Source: an uncultured Hyphomicrobiales bacterium | Lineage (GTDB): Bacteria; Pseudomonadota; Alphaproteobacteria; Rhizobiales; Xanthobacteraceae | DNA length: 41,454 bases | NCBI GenBank assembly: GCA_903878085.1 | Contig: CAIRGJ010000010.1 | Span: 1-41,454 of the forward strand | Direction: 5' to 3' | Notes under the pieces: generated by a model | Database searches by the model: none | Seen by the model: the letters and a program-made list of their open reading frames with translations, nothing else | What the model was told of the DNA's origin: nothing | Position numbers and translations under genes: made by a program | In this document: positions 39,925 to 41,454 of the stretch, one piece after another | Numbering within the stretch: the first letter of the stretch is position 1 | Layout of the letters: the number at the start of each line of letters is the position of its first letter

Positions 39925-40174
39925 AGGTGCGCCTCGCCACCAGGGCGCTGGAACGGCGCCAAGTTCGCAAAAGTCTACCCGGCAGGTGATCTCTTAGTTA
40001 TGCAAAATTCGAATTCCTTGATAGTTTTTTACCATCACCCGTCTACATGGCGGCGGTACAGGACGTAACCGACACGCCGGATCTCGCTCTTCAACAATCC
40101 GGTCTAGGTCGGCACCGTCTTGCCAATTCTGCTGCGCCAATTTGACAACTCTAAGGTTGGAATCATTTCCATCA
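39925..40174. other. Divergent region between second molybdoenzyme and gcdH
   Basis: This part of the 312-base spacer must hold the promoter of the leftward enzyme gene. It has a short palindrome AATTCGAATT (40006-40015) in an AT-rich stretch. A 64-codon minus-strand frame (39994-40188) has no features of a real gene. Confidence 0.4.
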
Positions 40175-40223
40175 TTGACATTGGTCAAGCTTGGCGTGCG
40201 GTGCGGGCGCTACTAATAAGCAA
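40175..40223 (+). promoter_or_regulatory. gcdH: FNR/FixK-type class II promoter of gcdH
   Basis: TTGAC-ATTG-GTCAA (40175-40188) fits the rhizobial anaerobox TTGA(T/C)-N4-(A/G)TCAA. A TACTAA -10 lies at 40211-40216, predicting a start at 40223. The box centre then falls at -41.5, exactly the class II position. The leader would be 14 bases, with GGGAGAG before the ATG. Confidence 0.65.
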
Positions 40224-40236
40224 GGGAGAGTGAGCC

Positions 40237-41454
40237 ATGTCGCAGCCGGCCGAGAAGCATGAGGGCATGCCCAAGATGCTGAAAGATTCCGCCTTCACCT
40301 GGGAGGATCCGCTCGATCTCGAAGGCGAACTGTCCGAAGACGAGCGAATGGTGCGCGACACCGCGCGCGGCTTTGCGCAGGACTACCTGATGCCGCGCGT
40401 GATCGCGGCCTACGCCCAGGAAAAATACGATCCCAGCATGATGGCCGAGATGGGCAAGCTCGGGCTCCTTGGCCCCACCATTCCCGAGACCTATGGCGGC
40501 GCGGGCTTGGGCTACGTCGCCTATGGTCTGATCGCGCGCGAGATCGAGCGCGTCGATTCCGGTTACCGCTCGGTGATGTCGGTGCAGTCGTCGCTGGTGA
40601 TGTATCCGATCTACGCCTACGGCACCGAAGCCCAGCGCCGCAAATATCTGCCCAAGCTCGCCTCCGGTGAGATGATCGGCTGCTTCGGCCTGACCGAACC
40701 CGACCACGGCTCCGATCCGGGTTCCATGGTGACGCGCGCCGAGAAAGTCGCCGAGGGCTACAAGCTCAACGGCGCCAAGACCTGGATCTCCAACGCGCCG
40801 GTCGCGCACATTGCGGTGGTCTGGGCCAAGCTTGACGGCGTCATTCGCGGCTTCATCGTCGAGCGCGGCGCCAAAGGATTCTCGACGCCTAAGATCGAAG
40901 GCAAGCTCAGCCTGCGCACGTCGGTCACCGGCGAGGTCGTGCTGGAAGACTGCATCGTCCCCGAAGAAAATCTATTGCCGAACGCCAAGGGTCTGGCCGG
41001 TCCGTTCGGCTGTCTCAACAATGCGCGCTACGGCATTGCTTGGGGCACGATGGGCGCCGCGGAATTCTGCTGGCACGCCGCGCGCACTTACACCTTAGAG
41101 AGAAAGCAGTTCAACCGGCCGCTCGCCGCCAACCAGCTGGTGCAGAAAAAGCTCGCCGACATGCAGACCGAAATCGCGCTTGGATTGCAGGGCGCGCTGC
41201 GGCTTGGCCGCATGCTCGAGCAAGGCAAGGCCGCGCCGCCGTCGATCTCGCTGATGAAGCGCAACAACTGCGGCAAGGCGCTCGACATCGCGCGGGTCGC
41301 CCGCGACATGCACGGCGGCAACGGCATCAGCCAGGAATATCATGTGATGCGCGTGCTCTCGAACCTCGAGACGGTCAACACCTACGAAGGCACCCACGAC
41401 ATCCACGCCCTGATCCTCGGCCGCGCGCAGACCGGCATTCAGGCGTTTTTCTAA
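40237..41454 (+). CDS. gcdH: Glutaryl-CoA dehydrogenase
   Basis: This 405-residue flavoprotein oxidatively decarboxylates glutaryl-CoA to crotonyl-CoA, the meeting point of lysine, tryptophan and anaerobic aromatic breakdown. Acyl-CoA dehydrogenase motifs are present: [33 protein letters not shown] and the C-terminal [20 protein letters not shown], with the catalytic base at Glu384. TYEGTHDIH and the short linker before it are characteristic of GcdH rather than other family members. The ATG at 40237 has GGGAGAG upstream. The stop is the last codon of the window. An FNR/FixK-type box at class II spacing suggests higher expression at low oxygen. The next gene is outside the window. Confidence 0.93.
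   Translation: MSQPAEKHEGMPKMLKDSAFTWEDPLDLEGELSEDERMVRDTARGFAQDYLMPRVIAAYAQEKYDPSMMAEMGKLGLLGPTIPETYGGAGLGYVAYGLIAREIERVDSGYRSVMSVQSSLVMYPIYAYGTEAQRRKYLPKLASGEMIGCFGLTEPDHGSDPGSMVTRAEKVAEGYKLNGAKTWISNAPVAHIAVVWAKLDGVIRGFIVERGAKGFSTPKIEGKLSLRTSVTGEVVLEDCIVPEENLLPNAKGLAGPFGCLNNARYGIAWGTMGAAEFCWHAARTYTLERKQFNRPLAANQLVQKKLADMQTEIALGLQGALRLGRMLEQGKAAPPSISLMKRNNCGKALDIARVARDMHGGNGISQEYHVMRVLSNLETVNTYEGTHDIHALILGRAQTGIQAFF

Noticed and set aside
39994-40188. 64-codon minus-strand frame in the gcdH spacer
   Set aside because: No family features, no good ribosome-binding site, and it overlaps the FNR-type box.
1-41454. CRISPR arrays, tRNA genes, insertion sequences, phage genes
   Set aside because: No regularly spaced repeats, tRNA-like structures with matching conserved loops, transposase or integrase motifs were found on reading both strands. 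The cloverleaf repeat at 31333-31404 lacks tRNA consensus bases.

Overview
The window looks like chromosomal DNA of a GC-rich alphaproteobacterium, most likely a Hyphomicrobiales (Rhizobiales) member near Bradyrhizobium or Xanthobacteraceae. The grounds are the nasST/nrtABD-type nitrate assimilation operon with a NasT antitermination leader, FNR/FixK-type boxes, several Bug-family (TctC-like) binding proteins, and very long antisense open frames typical of high GC3 codon use. No tRNA, rRNA, insertion sequence, prophage or CRISPR array was seen.

Region 1 (1-13142, minus strand) is assimilatory nitrate metabolism. nasT-nasS (regulator and sensor) are followed by a 337-base control region with a sigma54-type promoter, an IHF-like site, tandem ANTAR-type hairpins and an intrinsic terminator. 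Then come nrtA-nrtB-nrtD (nitrate ABC importer), a NirB-N-terminal-like FAD oxidoreductase, nirA (sirohaem nitrite reductase), a CysJ-like flavoprotein with an Fe-S motif in place of the flavodoxin domain, nasA (nitrate reductase) and cysG (sirohaem synthesis, cut by the window edge). Most junctions overlap by 1-4 bases. nasA is split by a one-base frameshift at a six-G run.

Region 2 (13143-18110, minus) has a decayed glycogen phosphorylase remnant (plus strand) and an orphan xanthine-dehydrogenase-family large subunit between two Bug-type periplasmic binding proteins. Divergent from it, region 3 (18285-24532, plus) encodes a UbiD-type decarboxylase, an aldo/keto reductase and two tandem CocE/NonD hydrolases, probably for uptake and breakdown of an organic (perhaps aromatic or ester) acid.

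Region 4 (24671-30744) is a divergent sugar locus. GH1 beta-glucosidase, glucokinase and a PfkB sugar kinase run leftward; an agarase-like clan GH-A hydrolase and a GH4 NAD-dependent glycosidase run rightward. None has an obvious signal peptide, so intracellular oligosaccharides or glycosides are the likely substrates.

Region 5 (30824-41454) is the most unusual part. A pyrogallol-transhydroxylase-like molybdoenzyme carries an extra N-terminal SCP2-like domain. It is followed by two small cupins, a matching Fe-S subunit with a C-terminal transthyretin-like domain, a cloverleaf-like repeat and a DoxX membrane protein. Upstream lie a LysR regulator behind a perfect FNR box and a second molybdo/tungsto-enzyme whose pattern recalls acetylene hydratase. 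Beyond this, glutaryl-CoA dehydrogenase (gcdH) has an FNR/FixK-type box at class II spacing. Two MGD-type enzymes resembling non-redox Mo/W catalysts next to oxygen-responsive boxes suggest a low-oxygen pathway, perhaps for phenolic or lipophilic compounds. That pathway is inference.
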